Counted from the first letter of the stretch, positions 29,054 to 40,808 are shown. The stretch is 64,000 bases of DNA from Pelagicoccus sp. SDUM812002 (GCF_031127835.1 NZ_JARXHX010000001.1:558001-622000); one strand, 5' to 3'. The notes: generated by a model from the sequence alone, not told the origin. Numbers and translations: made by a program.

Positions 29054-31002
29054 ATGCTGAGGAAAAGATGAAGTATCAGGGGCGATTGCTCCTGTTCTAT
29101 GGTCTCCTAGCGCTGATGATCTCTACCTTACTCGGCACAGTGGGCTATCGACAACTCATCGAGACCGATTTCTTTTCCGAGCGCGTAAAAGTCCAAAACC
29201 ACAGACGCATCGTAACCCCGGCGCCGCGGGGCAATATTTACGATAGAGAGGGTCGGCTGCTAGTCGGTAACAAACCGAAATTTTCCGCTGTTGTTTACCT
29301 CTCGGATGCTGGCGTTCGAAGCGCTTTCCGAAACGAGTACCGCATTCTTGTTCGAGATTACCGCGAAAGAAATGAGGACTACAGAACTGGCAGGCTGCAA
29401 AAGCAGGCTCGTGCGAATGTGATCCAAACCTACTTAGACGACGTTAACCGGATGCTCGGTCGCGAGGACAAGGTAGACATCGAAAAGGTCTCGACGCACC
29501 TTAACTACAATCCGCTGCTACCCTTTCCTATCATAGACGACATTACACGCGAGGAATTCGCTGTATTGCTGGAGTCCCTACCCGTCCAATCTCCAGTCCA
29601 AGTTTATGTATCCAACCAACGGAACTATCCCTACGAGTCCACCGCATCGCATACGCTCGGTTACGTTTCGTCGACCGTATTGACGCCCGATGAGGGACTT
29701 CCGGGTGAAGACTTAACGACCTTCGCCGAAAAAGGGACCTTCGGACGCTCCGGCGTCGAAAAGCAATTTGACGATATCTTGCAAGGAGAAATGGGAATGG
29801 AAATTTGGGTCGTCGACCCGTACGGTTTCCAGGTGGAAAGCCAAGAGCGCCGCTATCCTACAAAGGGCAATGACATCCAGTTGTCCCTAGACATCGACAT
29901 TCAAAACGCTGCTGAGAACGCGTTTTGGTACTACGACCAAAGCGAGGGCAAAGACAAAGAGAACATAGGAGCGGCCGTTATGCTCGATGCGAGCACACTC
30001 GAGGTTCTCGCCATGGTGAGCAAGCCCGACTACGACCTCAACGATACGACGCCCTTCATCAGCAACGAAACCTACGAGAAGATGAAGGAGAACAGTGGCC
30101 TGCAAAACAGAGCCATCCAAGGCGTTTACCCACCGGGCTCACCTTTCAAGCTGCTAACATCGGCCGCGGCCATGAAAGCGAACATCATCTCTGCTGATAC
30201 CGCACACTACTGTCCCGGTTACTACCGCTTCTCCAGTGGTGCCGTCCAGCGATGTTGGAAGCAGACCGGACACCAGGAGGAAATCCTGTGGGAAGCGATT
30301 CGAGATAGCTGCAACGTCTATTTCTACCTCACTGGATTGGATACAGGTGTCGATATAATCAGCAACGAGGCAACCTACTGGGGGCTCGCCAATCGCACCG
30401 GCATAGATTTGCCACACGAAACCGGTTCCATGCGAGTCGGCACCAAGGAATACAAACGGAAGATCACAGGCCAAGCTTGGTACGCTGGCGACGACACGAA
30501 CCTCGCGATCGGTCAAGGGTTCACGCGTTTAACGCCCCTCCAAATGGCTGTTTTCGCTGCAAGCGTTGGCCGCAACGAAGTAGTCTCAACTCCCAGTATC
30601 CTTCGCCTTAGCCCTCAACAGGTCGCTCAACGCCCCCCACCCAAAGCTACTGGGCTGACCAAAGACCAACATCAAATACTGTTGAACGGCATGATCGCAT
30701 CAGCGCAGATGGGAAGTAGTCAAAGGATTAAAGTCGATGGTCTTTCGATCGCTGCCAAGACCGGCACTGCAGAGGTTGCAAAGGATGGGGGAAAAATCGA
30801 ACTAGCCTGGATCGTGGCTTTTGCGCCGGTTGAAAATCCTCAGGTTTCGCTCGCAGTTATCATCGAAGGACAAACCCTCAATGAAAACTTTTTCGGCGGA
30901 GTACACGCCGCTCCTATCGCACGAGCGATGCTGGAAGCTTACACCTCCAAAAACCCCGACGCACTCACTCCTCCGCCTACCGCAACCGCCGCGCTTCCTT
31001 GA
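29050..31002 (+). CDS. mrdA: Penicillin-binding protein 2 (elongasome transpeptidase)
   Basis: Class B transpeptidase that crosslinks peptidoglycan during elongation. One membrane helix near the N terminus (about 11-33) is followed by the dimerisation domain (RRIVTPAPRGNIYDREGRLL) and a transpeptidase domain with the three active-site motifs: SPFK in PPGSPFKLLTS, SCN in RDSCNVYFY and KTG in AKTGTAEV. Length 650 is normal. It closes the mreBCD operon; rodA, its usual partner, is not in the window. Its last 26 bases overlap the convergent transglutaminase gene. Confidence 0.95.
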   Translation: MNAEEKMKYQGRLLLFYGLLALMISTLLGTVGYRQLIETDFFSERVKVQNHRRIVTPAPRGNIYDREGRLLVGNKPKFSAVVYLSDAGVRSAFRNEYRILVRDYRERNEDYRTGRLQKQARANVIQTYLDDVNRMLGREDKVDIEKVSTHLNYNPLLPFPIIDDITREEFAVLLESLPVQSPVQVYVSNQRNYPYESTASHTLGYVSSTVLTPDEGLPGEDLTTFAEKGTFGRSGVEKQFDDILQGEMGMEIWVVDPYGFQVESQERRYPTKGNDIQLSLDIDIQNAAENAFWYYDQSEGKDKENIGAAVMLDASTLEVLAMVSKPDYDLNDTTPFISNETYEKMKENSGLQNRAIQGVYPPGSPFKLLTSAAAMKANIISADTAHYCPGYYRFSSGAVQRCWKQTGHQEEILWEAIRDSCNVYFYLTGLDTGVDIISNEATYWGLANRTGIDLPHETGSMRVGTKEYKRKITGQAWYAGDDTNLAIGQGFTRLTPLQMAVFAASVGRNEVVSTPSILRLSPQQVAQRPPPKATGLTKDQHQILLNGMIASAQMGSSQRIKVDGLSIAAKTGTAEVAKDGGKIELAWIVAFAPVENPQVSLAVIIEGQTLNENFFGGVHAAPIARAMLEAYTSKNPDALTPPPTATAALP

Positions 31003-33181
31003 AAACCAGCCGAGCGTTCGGCCAGCTTTCCTTAGCTCCGAACCTCAAGCGTTGAAGATCGGCAACCACTTTCTCGAATCGCTCCCTATCTCTTACGGTC
31101 CGAGCGGTTAGATTGCCCAGAAGCTTACTCGCTTTTCGGCGAATGGGGTCCCCCCGCCTAAAAGGGGCGAGAATCAACTCCTTGACGTTTAGCGTCATAT
31201 TTCTCTGTATCATGAAAGCCGATACAAGTATCGCACCCAAGAACACCATGTACAGAATACGCCAGAAGCCCCACGGAGACATGACCCAAAAGTACATATA
31301 GTCTCCCGCGTTCTTCGCCCACCGCTCTGCCACAGCGATATACGCGAGGAAGAAATCTTTCAATTGAATCGCTGCTTCCTTTTGGGCGGTCTCGTCAAAG
31401 TTTACGATGCGGCGATACCAGAGCAGCCTCAAGCTGTCGAGAAAGGCGGAAGAATCAGCCTCGCCGTAACGTTGACTGACTAACTCAGTCATAGGGTTTA
31501 AGACTGGAGCTTCCGACCCAGGTGTAGGGTCGACCCGTATCCAATTTCCGGCACCATCGTATATCTCTGCCCAAGCATGGGCGTCAGCATTCCTCACCAT
31601 GAAGTACTTTTCGTACGGGTTCCAAGTCCCACCTTTGAATCCCACGACAACTCGAGCAGGATGGCCTGCAGCACGGGCCGTCAGAACAAAGGAAGAAGCG
31701 AAAAACTCGCAATGTCCAGGCAGGTCTGAGCTGAACCAGCGAGCAACCGGATCCTTCATATCCTCAACCGGAGGCAGGTTGACTGACATTGAATAACTGT
31801 GGTCCTTTCCCAAATACTGCACGGCTCGTAGAGCGAAGTCCAGCGGAGGCAAGCGTTTGCCTTCCGAGATTTCCACAGCAGCCTTTCTAAAAACCGATGC
31901 AGCTTGCGATTCCCCGGGTAGAGATAACAAAGTTTCAGGATATCTGACCTTGTTCCTCTGAGGCTCATCCATGAAGGAATCTGTCAGAAATTTCGGGTAC
32001 GAGTTTGCAGACACATCCGGAACAACTCCGGTAAAGTTGATCGCCTCCAACTGATAGGAAATCATTTTGGAATTTGTTTCCTTCAGGGCAATCGAATGCA
32101 TGTGCGGGCCGATCGAGATATCCGTCAAGCTTGATACCGTCATGTGCTTGAACGTTCCCAAGATCGGAAGGTAGCGACTCACCTCAGGCTCGAGAAAGAA
32201 AGTCCAGCGGTCTCGATCCAACTTCGTCGGCGATTGCGCGAACCGCCGATCCGGCCAGTAGCGAATAGCATGATACGGCGACGCCAAAGGGCTGTCCTGC
32301 AAGGCCTTGAGATTCTCGGAAAGCTTGAAAGATCCGGCATTGTATTCATCTAGGGCTAGCATTCTCCAATAGGGTGTCAGCGGAACGGATGCATTGTCCG
32401 GAACATCTACACGAAGGGCGACGCTGTCGTCGTTCTTGATGTTCGTAACTTCACCAAGCTTTATGCTATCGCTAAATCCAGAGAGCGACTCCTTGGACTT
32501 CATCTTGAAGAGGCTTACCTTGTCTTCGATATCTATGCGAGGAATGGCGATGAAAACGATCGCAGCGACAAATATCATCGATGAAAACATCGAGGTTCCT
32601 AGAAAGATAATTCGAGTGGAGAACACTGATCGCAGCGCTCTCAACAAGTAAATCTGTTGCGATTTACGCATCTCTTCCAGCATCTCATAATCACCTTCCG
32701 CTTTCGTTTCGATCGATGTATTTATAACAAGATAGGAGATCGCCAGAGCTGAAAATATTAGTAACTGAAATCCAAATACAAGCGTCGCCGTAAGAATACC
32801 AGTCATGATGATAAGGAACAGGCACAAAAGCGCTAGCTGCATTTCCTCACGTCGCTTGTTGTGGTTAAGACAACGAAACAGAATCAACCAAGTATTAAGA
32901 TCGAGCAGAGCCGGGATGGTGTCTTTCGCTAGAACATCGATCAAGACTAGCGGTACGATCGCGATCGCATAGCCTTTCCACACGATCTGCGGCACGCGAG
33001 CAATCCATGCCGGCTTGATCAAAGCGAGTATCACCACCGAAGTTGCCACCAAAGCCGGTATCTTGCTGTGGCCACTGATGTTGAACAAAGTCGTGATGCA
33101 CACCAAGCCCATCAACGCCCCGAGCATCCATTTCAATGTGAGGAGATCCTCTAGACTATGCCTGTCCAACCTGGATTTCAT
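30977..33181 (-). CDS. TgpA-like transmembrane transglutaminase
   Basis: A 734-residue membrane protein with an N-terminal bundle of hydrophobic helices, including a pair near 20-60 and others to about 220, then a large extracytoplasmic transglutaminase-like domain and a membrane helix near 640. The catalytic triad is visible: Cys in PGHCEFFASSF, His in DAHAWAEIYD and Asp in WIRVDPTPG. This architecture matches DUF3488/TgpA proteins. It forms one operon with DUF58 and MoxR genes, overlapping the DUF58 gene by 26 bases. The physiological substrate of such systems is not established; an envelope role is likely. Confidence 0.85.
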   Translation of the reverse strand: MKSRLDRHSLEDLLTLKWMLGALMGLVCITTLFNISGHSKIPALVATSVVILALIKPAWIARVPQIVWKGYAIAIVPLVLIDVLAKDTIPALLDLNTWLILFRCLNHNKRREEMQLALLCLFLIIMTGILTATLVFGFQLLIFSALAISYLVINTSIETKAEGDYEMLEEMRKSQQIYLLRALRSVFSTRIIFLGTSMFSSMIFVAAIVFIAIPRIDIEDKVSLFKMKSKESLSGFSDSIKLGEVTNIKNDDSVALRVDVPDNASVPLTPYWRMLALDEYNAGSFKLSENLKALQDSPLASPYHAIRYWPDRRFAQSPTKLDRDRWTFFLEPEVSRYLPILGTFKHMTVSSLTDISIGPHMHSIALKETNSKMISYQLEAINFTGVVPDVSANSYPKFLTDSFMDEPQRNKVRYPETLLSLPGESQAASVFRKAAVEISEGKRLPPLDFALRAVQYLGKDHSYSMSVNLPPVEDMKDPVARWFSSDLPGHCEFFASSFVLTARAAGHPARVVVGFKGGTWNPYEKYFMVRNADAHAWAEIYDGAGNWIRVDPTPGSEAPVLNPMTELVSQRYGEADSSAFLDSLRLLWYRRIVNFDETAQKEAAIQLKDFFLAYIAVAERWAKNAGDYMYFWVMSPWGFWRILYMVFLGAILVSAFMIQRNMTLNVKELILAPFRRGDPIRRKASKLLGNLTARTVRDRERFEKVVADLQRLRFGAKESWPNARLVFKEARRLR

Positions 33182-34286
33182 TCACAAAAGCTCCTACGCT
33201 TCCACCCGATATAGGTTGAAAGCAGATTCGATTAACTCCACCAAACTCTTTGTATCCATATTCCAAATCGGAAGGTACTAATTCCGCTAACGCATCGAAG
33301 AACGCTTCCAGGTCCGAAACACGCTGAATACGAATGCTCGGTCCACCTACTACAAAGCAGCTATCAAGCTTGCCTTCCAAAAATAGATCTTCCGCGAGGC
33401 TCGAAGCAAAGGAGCACATTTTTTCGAAAGACTCATCGCTCTTCCAAAGGTAAGAAGCTGGGTCAACCATGATGTCGAAAAGCGACTGGGTTTCGGTTGC
33501 GTTTTGCTTAACGATGAGACGTCCTTGCTTTGCGGATACCTTCCAATGAATTGAGCGCTGCGCATCGCCTTTTTCGTAGTGGCGCAATCCGATCAATTCA
33601 CCCGAGATACCTTGCTTCTTGCTGCTGCGACCTTGCAGTAATCCCGTTAATTCTGGACTACGGTAGCGCGTGTAGGCGATCCTCTTCGGCCAAACACGAA
33701 TCTCCGCCTCACAGTCTCCTGGGAGGAACTTGGACAAGAAACCAAAAGGGAAACTCGAAACCGCATTTTCGATCACGACAGTTGTTTTCGTCCTTCGAAT
33801 CGGCTTGAAACGCCAAACTAGCACCATTTCTTCTCCTGGATCGAGACGTTCCTTCATGTATAAGCGCCGCTTTTCGTCAATCGCCTCCGTCCTCAAACCA
33901 AACGAAACGCAGAACAGTGGAAAGCGCTGACGGGCATTTTCTACTACGATCTTTGCTTGCCCTTCCTCTCCTACGCGAAAAGTCGAACTCGTCTCAAGAC
34001 GCCAACGAGCGCAGAGCAGGTTTCCCCAACAAATCACACCACTCATGATTAACGCAGCGATCAGAAGCGCCAGAGCCGCGAACAAAATATTGTTTACGGT
34101 ATTGTAGGCTGCGAGCCCGATTGTTAGCCCGATGAAGATGAGCAACATGCCTGACCCTGTCGGGATGACTTTGTGACCCTTCGGCGGGACAACGAGTTCG
34201 AAGAGCCTTCGCAGCAAAGAGCCCCTGCGGTTCGAAACCGCTGGCCCTTTCCAGTCAAAACGCTCTTCTGCTACAGGAGCTGCCAT
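33156..34286 (-). CDS. DUF58-domain membrane protein
   Basis: A 376-residue protein with two membrane helices near the N terminus (about 42-62 and 66-88) and a C-terminal DUF58 domain of von Willebrand A type. The conserved LRHYEKGDAQRSIHWKVSAKQGRLIVKQ is diagnostic. It lies between the MoxR ATPase (8-base gap) and the TgpA-like gene (26-base overlap). Such proteins are thought to work with MoxR in maturing or assembling a protein complex; the client here is unknown. Confidence 0.88.
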   Translation of the reverse strand: MAAPVAEERFDWKGPAVSNRRGSLLRRLFELVVPPKGHKVIPTGSGMLLIFIGLTIGLAAYNTVNNILFAALALLIAALIMSGVICWGNLLCARWRLETSSTFRVGEEGQAKIVVENARQRFPLFCVSFGLRTEAIDEKRRLYMKERLDPGEEMVLVWRFKPIRRTKTTVVIENAVSSFPFGFLSKFLPGDCEAEIRVWPKRIAYTRYRSPELTGLLQGRSSKKQGISGELIGLRHYEKGDAQRSIHWKVSAKQGRLIVKQNATETQSLFDIMVDPASYLWKSDESFEKMCSFASSLAEDLFLEGKLDSCFVVGGPSIRIQRVSDLEAFFDALAELVPSDLEYGYKEFGGVNRICFQPISGGSVGAFVNEIQVGQA

Positions 34287-34294
34287 GGGCTCGC

Positions 34295-35269
34295 TTACTT
34301 GGGTTGCGGGATAGCATTGAGCAAACGCCCCAGAATCCCTTCCACCATACGACGCTCTTCTAAGGCGTCGGAGGATGGACGGCGGAGATTGAGACGATGG
34401 CCCATCACGGACTGGGCAACCTGAAGTACATCTTCTGGAATTACGAAATCACGTCCCAAATATAAGGCTCGGGCCTGGGAAGCGATTTTCAGAGCGATTC
34501 CACCTCGAACACTGATACCAGCCTTGAACTCGCTTTCTGTACGGGTGGCGGTTATCAGCTTCAGCATGTATTCGAGTATGGAGTGCTCGATGAATACTTT
34601 CTTCACGGTGGCCTGCATTGTTTCGATGGCAGCAGGTTCTACCGCATCTTCCACTACCATTTCGTCGTAGCTAGGGTTCCCGTCGGCCAAAATCTCCAAC
34701 TCGCTTGCGGGGTCAGGATATCCCATTTGGAGACGCATCAAAAAGCGGTCCATCTGGCTCTCCGGCAATGGAAACGTTCCCTCGTAATCCACTGGGTTTT
34801 GAGTCGCGATCACCATGAAGGGCGTTCCTACCCCATAGGTGTTTCCGTCGACCGTCACCTTTCCATGGTCCATCACCTCCAAGAGACTCGACTGGGTCTT
34901 CGGTGTGGCGCGATTGATTTCGTCAGCTAGTACGATGTTTGAGAAAATAGGACCGGGTTTAAAATGGAATTCACGGTCGCGCTCATCGTAGATCGACACG
35001 CCGGTAACGTCTGTCGGCAGCATGTCGCTCGTGAATTGGATCCGCTTGAATTCTGTATCCATCGCTTTGGCCAAGCAATAGGCTAAGGTCGTTTTCCCCA
35101 CCCCAGGCAAGTCCTCGATCAAAACATGACCGCCGGCAGCGAGACAAATAAGCGCTTGATCGATAACGTCTTCCTTTCCCTTGATTTTGGAACGCATAGC
35201 TTCTCGCAACCGACTGAGAGTTGCGCGAGACTCGTTGAGGGCGTTAGCAGGAAGAAATTCGCTCATCAT
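34295..35269 (-). CDS. MoxR-family AAA ATPase
   Basis: AAA+ ATPase of 324 residues. Walker A is EDLPGVGKTTLAYCLAK, Walker B VLADEINRATPKTQSSLLEVM, and sensor regions include ATQNPVDYEGTFPLPESQMDRFL. MoxR ATPases act as chaperones, usually with a von Willebrand A-type partner, here the adjacent DUF58 protein. Start is ATG at 35269 (a second ATG is one codon in). It is the first gene of the three-gene operon. Confidence 0.94.
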   Translation of the reverse strand: MMSEFLPANALNESRATLSRLREAMRSKIKGKEDVIDQALICLAAGGHVLIEDLPGVGKTTLAYCLAKAMDTEFKRIQFTSDMLPTDVTGVSIYDERDREFHFKPGPIFSNIVLADEINRATPKTQSSLLEVMDHGKVTVDGNTYGVGTPFMVIATQNPVDYEGTFPLPESQMDRFLMRLQMGYPDPASELEILADGNPSYDEMVVEDAVEPAAIETMQATVKKVFIEHSILEYMLKLITATRTESEFKAGISVRGGIALKIASQARALYLGRDFVIPEDVLQVAQSVMGHRLNLRRPSSDALEERRMVEGILGRLLNAIPQPK

Positions 35270-35437
35270 AAGATCTTAGGGTGTAACAATTTAGCTAAGG
35301 TTGTTCGAACTCCCTCTTTATCGGCATTCGGAGGCTCAAATTTACTGAAGACTGAGGGCATTTCCTTGGGAAATGCTGCCTCCACCCACAGAACAACTTT
35401 AGCACTCAAAAGCATACCCTTGGTGACTCTCCAAATG

Positions 35438-36136
35438 CTAGGAGCAAATCCGCAAATAGTCCACGAGCTCAGATAGGAAACAGTTGATTGTAGCCTGGTT
35501 CTTGGCGACCAACCCTCGAAACGCTTCCAGGGAAAGCTGGGAAGAACTTACGCCGTGGGCATAGTTGTCGACCATGCAAAACGCAGTGAGATCCAAACCT
35601 CGCTCCAAAATCAAATCCGCCTCGTTCGCGAAAGTCATTCCGACGAGATCCCCTCCCAGCGCCTTCACCGCTCGCACCTCCGCTCTTGTCTCAAAACGCG
35701 GACCTGGAGTCTGCATGTAAATTTTGCCCGTCAAAATTGGCTGACTACAGCGTGAACGGATCGCCTCTAAATGGCGGTTGCCGATGACAGGAGCGAATGC
35801 ACTCATCCGGTCGTCGATGAAGGTCATGGGAGCAAAACTCATGTAGTCTTGGCAGGACACCAAGCTGCCGGGGGGAATATCCACCGTGACCGACCCCACG
35901 GAGCTAAGCGTCACTACAGACTCCACCTCAAGCTGGCACAGGGCCTCGATATTAGCCCGATAGTTAATTTTGTGAGGTGGCAACGCCCTTTCGAAACCAT
36001 GACGGTTCATGGCGACGTGTTTGCCATCCGTCTTGACCACGACTTTACCAAACTCGGTCTGGACGCTCCGCACCTGCCAATCCTCAAAGGTATCCGTCTT
36101 CTCAATGCTCGTCCCACTAATGATGGCGATTTTCAT
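35438..36136 (-). CDS. MTA phosphorylase/6-oxopurine nucleoside phosphorylase
   Basis: Cytoplasmic enzyme of the PNP/MTAP family that splits methylthioadenosine or purine nucleosides with phosphate. The diagnostic NRHGFERALPPHKINYRANI stretch is near residues 45-65; SSVGSV and the purine-binding TFANEADL region follow. I begin at the ATG 36136 (MKIAIISG), not the longer frame to 36301, whose added 55 residues are basic and unlike the family. At 232 residues it is a little short for MTAP. Substrate choice (MTA versus inosine/guanosine) cannot be settled. Confidence 0.85.
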   Translation of the reverse strand: MKIAIISGTSIEKTDTFEDWQVRSVQTEFGKVVVKTDGKHVAMNRHGFERALPPHKINYRANIEALCQLEVESVVTLSSVGSVTVDIPPGSLVSCQDYMSFAPMTFIDDRMSAFAPVIGNRHLEAIRSRCSQPILTGKIYMQTPGPRFETRAEVRAVKALGGDLVGMTFANEADLILERGLDLTAFCMVDNYAHGVSSSQLSLEAFRGLVAKNQATINCFLSELVDYLRICS

Positions 36137-36294
36137 TTCTACTCGAAATAGCTCGTCGAGCGGCGCCTGACAAACACCTAAAAAGCAAATAATGAAGTGC
36201 ACGCGAATGTTGCGCTTCCCAGCCTTGCATTTCCCCAGAGCCCAGTCATAAGTTCCAGCCCTTCGTCGGGATCTGCCCGCCGGAAAATCGTTAA

Positions 36295-37599
<1,305 letters not shown>

Positions 37600-37632
37600 T
37601 CGTAGTTGGCTTTTCACTACGCTAAAAATTTC

Positions 37633-37668
37633 AAAGCCCGACGCGATACACGTCGGGCTTTTTTTTGA
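37633..37668 (+). terminator. Intrinsic terminator after eno
   Basis: AAAGCCCGACG at 37633-37643 pairs with CGTCGGGCTTT at 37651-37661 around a 7-base loop and is followed by a run of T. It is one of the strongest terminators in the window. Confidence 0.93.
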
Positions 37669-37776
37669 GACATTACACGGCGATTAGACAACGACCGAAA
37701 TCCGAGACCAATTCGATATTCCCATTAGACAAAATTCTTCGTCTAGTTACACTCGAATTCGACACCTCTCGAAGAC

Positions 37777-38604
37777 TTGAAGAGGACTCTAGGTCACGGG
37801 AAGCTTCGACTTACTGCACCACCGCTGCTCTACCATTGTGAGCCCACATGGATCTGGAAAGTTGAGTCTCTACCAGACTCACACCCTACTGGTGGTCTTC
37901 GACGGCCGCGGAATTCTAGAAATCGACGAAAAACGCTCCGAATTGCCAGGGAATCTGCGATTTCCTAACCAGGTTCCCGGCTGGAGGCCCGCCAACACCT
38001 CCCCCCCCTGTTTCTGTTCCTTGCTCGCTTCGACATTCTGGATACGTCAAATCGCGCAGCTTCCAAGGATGAGCCACCGCAAAAGTCCTTGAGCGTATTC
38101 GTCCGAAAAGTACGCCACCTAGAAACGTTCGCCGAAGTCGCAGTCTCTCGCAAATCGAGCGATCCGCTTTTTCAGGACGCCATTAATATGCTTATCCGAC
38201 TACTCGTTGAAGAAACCAGCAACCACTCTGACGAATTCGACTCTCATGCGTATGAAGCCTTGCACGCCGTCGAAAACGACCTCGCCCGCAAACTTACAAT
38301 CGCCGCCCTCGCAATCGAAGCAGGTATGGCCAAAAGCCCGTTTGCTCGCTGCTTCCGCCGTATGATGAACGAACCGCCGATTCAATACGTCATTCGCCGT
38401 CGCAGGGAGGAAGCCAAACGGCAAATCCAGCAACCCACTCTGCCTATCGAGGAGATCGCCATCAACCTCGGCTACAGTGACTTCAGTTTCTTCCGCGAAT
38501 TGTTTCGAAAACGCCTCGGATACACAGCTGAATCTCTTAGGGAAAATCGAAACTTTTGGAGCCATCCATTTCAGCTATCGAAACTTTCGACGGCTGCTAT
38601 TTAA
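37777..38604 (+). pseudogene. AraC-family transcriptional regulator, frameshifted twice
   Basis: The C-terminal part (38089-38604) holds a full AraC-type double helix-turn-helix (KLTIAALAIEAGMAKSPFARCFRRM and IEEIAINLGYSDFSFFRELFRKRLG). The N-terminal sensor domain is spread over two frames: LLYHCEPTWIWKVESLPDSH in the downstream frame, TLLVVFDGRGILEIDEKRSEL in the next frame, then back to the first with LPPLFLFLARFDILDTS. The first shift lies near a CACAC stretch at about 37877-37885, the second at a run of eight C (38001-38008). The first frame stops at 37968. It is probably an inactivated regulator; a restart at TTG 38089 could give the DNA-binding part alone. Confidence 0.75.
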
Positions 38605-38675
38605 CGCAAAATGCCCCCAATTGCCGCAGTTTTCTTGATGCTTGCCGCGTCACCCCATTTATACAGCACACTACT

Positions 38676-39698
38676 ATGAGCGAAAACGCAGTACTTCTCG
38701 TAAACCTAGGATCACCTGACTCGACATCCACAGAGGACGTGCGTCGCTATTTAAGGGAGTTCCTCTCCGACGACCGCGTTCTGGACACTTGGAAGCCACT
38801 GCAGCAGTTCGTCCTGAACTGCTTCATCCTGCCGACACGACCAAAACGCTCCGCCGAAGCCTACAAGAAGGTTTGGACCGACGAAGGCTCCCCTCTCATC
38901 GTCACCAGCAAGAACCTACAAACGCTTCTGCAAGAGAAAATCGAGCCCACTGTAGAACTCGCCATGCGCTACGGGAACCCATCGATTCCGGAAGCCATCG
39001 ATCGCATGAAAGCCAACGGAGTGAAAAACGTTTTCCTCGTTCCTCTCTACCCGCACTACGCCATGTCCAGCTACGAAACCGTCGTTGTGAAAGTCATGGA
39101 GGAGGTTGCCGCCCAAGCACCCGAGATGAAGGTCACTACCCAACAGCCATTCTACAATGACCCCTCGTACATCGAAGCCCTCTACAAGAGCGCCAAACCG
39201 TATCTAGAAGACGAATACGATCACCTCTTATTCTCCTACCATGGCATCCCAGAGCGCCATCTTCGCAAAGGCGATCCTTCCAAAGGGCATTGCACAATCG
39301 TCAAAGACTGCTGTACCACTTGCAACCCAGCTCACGCCACTTGTTACAAGCACCAATGCGTCAAGACCACCGAGCTCTTCGTTAAACGAGCAGGCATCCC
39401 AGACGGCAAGTGGTCCATCTCGTTCCAATCAAGACTCGGACGGGAGCCTTGGCTCATGCCTTATACTGACCATGTCCTCGAGGAGCTACCGAAGCAGGAC
39501 AAGAAGAGGCTCATTGTCATGACGCCCGCCTTCGTCTCCGACTGCCTGGAAACGCTCGAAGAAATCGCTATGGAAGGAAAAGAGGAATACCTCGAAGCCG
39601 GAGGCGAAAGCTTCGTAGCGATTCCCTGCATGAACGAACACCCCGCTTGGATCCAATTCATGGCCGACAAGTCCATGGAGTGGTTGGCGACGAAGTAA
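38676..39698 (+). CDS. hemH: Ferrochelatase
   Basis: Terminal heme-synthesis enzyme inserting Fe(II) into protoporphyrin IX. LVNLGSPDS at 9-16, VPLYPHYAMSSYETV, the catalytic FSYHGIP (H189) and a late DCLETLEEIAMEG acidic helix are present. The start is ATG 38676; the upstream open stretch from 38556 overlaps the regulator and is not homologous. Between 206 and 228 lie six cysteines (C206, C212, C213, C216, C223, C228), reminiscent of the internal [2Fe-2S] ligands known in some bacterial ferrochelatases. Length 340 is normal. It stands alone, convergent with meaB. Confidence 0.95.
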   Translation: MSENAVLLVNLGSPDSTSTEDVRRYLREFLSDDRVLDTWKPLQQFVLNCFILPTRPKRSAEAYKKVWTDEGSPLIVTSKNLQTLLQEKIEPTVELAMRYGNPSIPEAIDRMKANGVKNVFLVPLYPHYAMSSYETVVVKVMEEVAAQAPEMKVTTQQPFYNDPSYIEALYKSAKPYLEDEYDHLLFSYHGIPERHLRKGDPSKGHCTIVKDCCTTCNPAHATCYKHQCVKTTELFVKRAGIPDGKWSISFQSRLGREPWLMPYTDHVLEELPKQDKKRLIVMTPAFVSDCLETLEEIAMEGKEEYLEAGGESFVAIPCMNEHPAWIQFMADKSMEWLATK

Positions 39699-39702
39699 CC
39701 AG

Positions 39703-40808
39703 CTAGCACGAAACTTCCATTATTTTCTCAACCGCTTCGATCACTGGTATTCTTCCCGCGGATACATCTATCTCTAGCTCGGCGAAGCTACTGCTAAGCC
39801 CCTGCTCGCGATAGAACGCTTCAAGGACTCGCTGCTCCAACAAGGAGCGAAACCATTTCGCATTTTGCTTGGCTCGGATTTCGTCGAATCGCTTCTCCGC
39901 TTTCAGCGTCTGGCAAAACTCCTGGACCATTTCCCAGATCTCCCAAACGCCTGTTCCTTCTAGACCGGAACAACAAAGTGCTTTCGGTTCCCAACCTTCG
40001 GTGAACGGGTGCAGGTGATGAAGCACGCGAGCGTATTCACCGCAGGCCACCTTCGTTCGGCGGACATTGTCGCCATCGGACTTGTTCACGACGATGGCGT
40101 CCGCCATTTCGATGACGCCTTTCTTGATGCCCTGCAACTCATCGCCAGCGCCTGCCAATTGTAGCAAGAGAAAGAAGTCCACCATTGAGCGGACCGCAAT
40201 TTCGCTCTGCCCGACTCCCACAGTTTCGACAAAGATCACTTTGTATCCAGCGGCTTCACACAGGATGACGGATTCACGTGTTTTGGCTGCCACGCCACCG
40301 AGTGTTTTACCCGCCGGAGACGGACGAATAAACGCCCGAACATCGCGGCAAAGATTCTCCATGCGTGTCTTGTCACCGAGGATACTTCCTCCCGTTACAG
40401 AACTGCTCGGATCGACCGCGAGTACGGCCACAGGATGATCCGCTTCGCAAAGCATCTTACCCATGCACTCTAGAAACTGACTCTTGCCGGCACCGGGAAT
40501 TCCCGTGATGCCGATACGAACAGAATTTCCAGAATGCGGCAGACAACGACGCAACAACTCGCGAGCGATTTCTTGATGTCGTGGAGCCTCGCTTTCGACA
40601 CAGGTGATGCCGCGAGCCAGCGCCGTACGGTTTCCGGCCAGAATTCCCTCGTAGAGTTCGTCTGCATCCAGAGGACGCCGACGCGGCCGACGCACGACTT
40701 TGATCGGGGGCGAAGCTTCGACCTTTCCGGCCATTACTTCACCCGCAAACTTTGTCTTGTCGGCGTCGCTCGGATGCCACTCTGGCGAACGGGTTTTACC
40801 CTTTTCGC

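Noticed and set aside
38556-38675. Longer start for ferrochelatase
   Set aside because: The extra 40 residues overlap the AraC tail and do not resemble hemH proteins, which begin near MSENAVLLVNLG.
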